This document shows positions 62,620 through 64,000 of a stretch of 64,000 bases of DNA, piece after piece; the stretch's first letter is position 1, and every line of letters starts with the position of its first letter. The translations under genes were made by a program, and so were the position numbers. This stretch comes from Semisulcospira habei (Eukaryota; Mollusca; Gastropoda; Semisulcospiridae). The notes below the pieces were generated by a model that was not told the origin of the DNA, did not search any database, and saw only the letters and a program-made list of their open reading frames with translations. The stretch covers positions 48,886,323-48,950,322 of the forward strand of contig BTPG01000004.1 of assembly GCA_036245525.1 (NCBI GenBank), read 5' to 3'.

Positions 62620-62689
62620 GAATGTGTCAGTTTTCGCAGTTTCATGAAAACTCGGATCTGAGTTTTCATGAAACTGCGAAAACACATTC
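62620..62689. mobile_element. Palindrome M, single copy
   Basis: GAATGTGTCAGTTTTCGCAG and AGTTTCATGAAAACTC pair with GAGTTTTCATGAAACT and CTGCGAAAACACATTC around GGATCT. Confidence 0.75.
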
Positions 62690-62978
62690 AGTGAAGTGGA
62701 AATTAGCAGAGTTCCTGTGGCGACAACTGCCAGTGTGAATGTGAGTAAAATGAATATGTATGATTAAAACAAAGATACCACTAATGTAGTTTGACAAAAA
62801 CGATGAGAAAAAGTTCAAATGCAGGCATATAAAGCACTGTATTAATTGACACAAAGCAACGTTGCGGATCTATGGTCCGAACCGTTTGAAGTGTTTTGTC
62901 ACACAGGATTTTTTAACAACATTCTGATTTTTTCGTCTAGTGTGAATATGATTATATTCGATTATACAGATACATATT

Positions 62979-63192
62979 TTAACTCATTCTACCCCAACAC
63001 CGAAATCCCCAAATTTTGCCCCTGTCCTCTCAAGACTGCATTGCAGTGCAGGACACAGATCGACCATGATAGTTCAAGCGTGATGCCAGAATAGCTTGGC
63101 GCCCGTAGGCGCCAAGCTATTCTGGCATCACCCTTGAACTGTCATGGTGGATCCTTATCCTGCTGTGGTGTGTCTGGGGTAGAATGAGTTAA
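62979..63192. mobile_element. A-family hairpin MITE, complete
   Basis: 214 bp, TTAA to TTAA, TIR CTCATTCTACCCCA and complement; near-perfect hairpin around GCGCCCGTAGGCGC. Confidence 0.9.
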
Positions 63193-63238
63193 AAGGTTTT
63201 GCCCGAAGCGCAGTTTAGGCATTTACCTTTATGGCCAT

Positions 63239-63300
63239 ATAACCCTTTGCCCTGCAGAAATCATCGCGACTAAAAACGCTACCGACATCCAAAGGGTTAA
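63239..63300. mobile_element. C-family MITE, left arm mostly lost
   Basis: ATAACCCTTTGCCCTGCAGA, then the intact right arm AATCATCGCGACTAAAAACG and TTAA. Confidence 0.75.
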
Positions 63301-63521
63301 AAGCGAATCTCGGAAATTTGATACATCTTTACGCCTGGTTTCTAGCCATTGTTAAAAAGTATTTAGATTCTGCCAGTGTGTGCTGCCTTTTTTTTTTTCC
63401 TTTGGGGAAAACTTCCCGTGCAGAAAGTGGTCGCTAATCGGGCGTTTGCCTTGAGCCGTCTCGTGTGTTCCTGACTCGTCAGTTCAGTCAGCCATAGGGT
63501 ATGCTTTTGTCCACGCGAACA

Positions 63522-63594
63522 CATACGAGACGCGTTGCATTGGGTTACGCGGCTTTCTGCCGCGTATCCGAATGCGGCGCGTCTCGAATGAGGT
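63522..63594. mobile_element. I-family palindrome
   Basis: ACACATACGAGACGCGTTGC at left, ATGCGGCGCGTCTCGAATG at right; GGTTACGCGG and CCGCGTATCC flank the tip. Confidence 0.68.
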
Positions 63595-63777
63595 CACCAC
63601 AAGTGTCATGTTTGGAAGAAAAGCACTAACAAGAAGGGGAAAAAAGAGAAGAGAAAAAAGACCTCGGAGCTAAAGCGTCCTTTTAGAAAGGGTCCTGTTT
63701 CCTGCAAACATTGTTTAGCGTTACAGGTATTTCCCCCAAACACTCGCGGCGCGGAGCGCAGCGAACAGCGCCTGTCG

Positions 63778-63850
63778 GCAAGAGGCATAGATCCTCATGA
63801 GACCCCCGCAGACTTGCCTGCGGGGGCTTATGAGGATCTGTGCCTCTTAC
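63778..63850. mobile_element. B-family hairpin with longer tip
   Basis: GCAAGAGGCATAGATCCTCA and TGAGGATCTGTGCCTCTTAC; the tip CCCCCGCAGACTTGCCTGCG is extended. Confidence 0.8.
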
Positions 63851-64000
63851 GGGTAGGTTATCGGTTTGTGAAAATTATCTCAATTTCTTTGTGTGTCGCT
63901 GTGAACCTGTATACTGCGGATACTGCTGCAAAGGGTGTTAATGGGCACCAATGCCTCTCGATGTGCTCCAAATGTATCTTTGCTGCTCCAGCGTAGGAAC

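Overview
The window is eukaryotic nuclear DNA and most resembles a mollusc, probably a gastropod. Evidence: an intron-split seven-transmembrane receptor gene, RTE and CR1/L2-type non-LTR retrotransposons, tRNA-derived SINEs, long dinucleotide and tetranucleotide microsatellites, and a very high density of short palindromic MITE-like elements. There are no prokaryotic operons, rRNA genes or CRISPR arrays. The species is an inference; no host marker gene is present.

Only one host gene is convincing. It is a five-exon class A (rhodopsin-like) GPCR on the plus strand, 52074-60437, with a predicted product of 653 residues. All four introns are phase 0 and about 1.5-1.7 kb long. It carries the disulfide cysteines, D2.50, CWxP and DPxxY, but has HRQ in place of DRY, a Cys cluster in loop 3 and a long C-tail with decapeptide repeats. 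Its ligand is unknown.

The rest is mainly repeats. 1-18 kb: hairpin MITEs, a TIR G-run element (2940-3262), a tandemly duplicated block (5.58-6.33 kb), a 12-copy 89-bp satellite (6.94-8.01 kb), and a CR1/L2-like LINE fragment inserted inside a hairpin (8.39-9.12 kb). 18.9-22.2 kb: a full-length but mutated RTE LINE with a 12-bp target-site duplication. 22-42 kb: hairpin MITEs, a dispersed family N, and large TC, TA and TG microsatellites. 42.7-43.5 kb: a second, 5'-truncated RTE copy that is still open, again with a perfect 12-bp duplication. 44-52 kb: hairpins and degenerate repeats. 52-60.4 kb: the GPCR, with 23-bp and 51-bp minisatellites, two SINEs and palindromes in its introns. 60.4-64 kb: more hairpins.

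The most notable system is a set of unrelated-looking hairpin families (A, B, C and I here). They share one architecture: a TTAA target duplication, a terminal inverted repeat starting CCC or CTC, and a central or whole-length near-perfect hairpin. Copies differ from one another, yet their two arms change together. This suggests piggyBac-like non-autonomous elements whose arms are homogenised. Other palindromes (D-H, J, L, M) lack visible TTAA ends. No transposase that could mobilise any of them is in the window.
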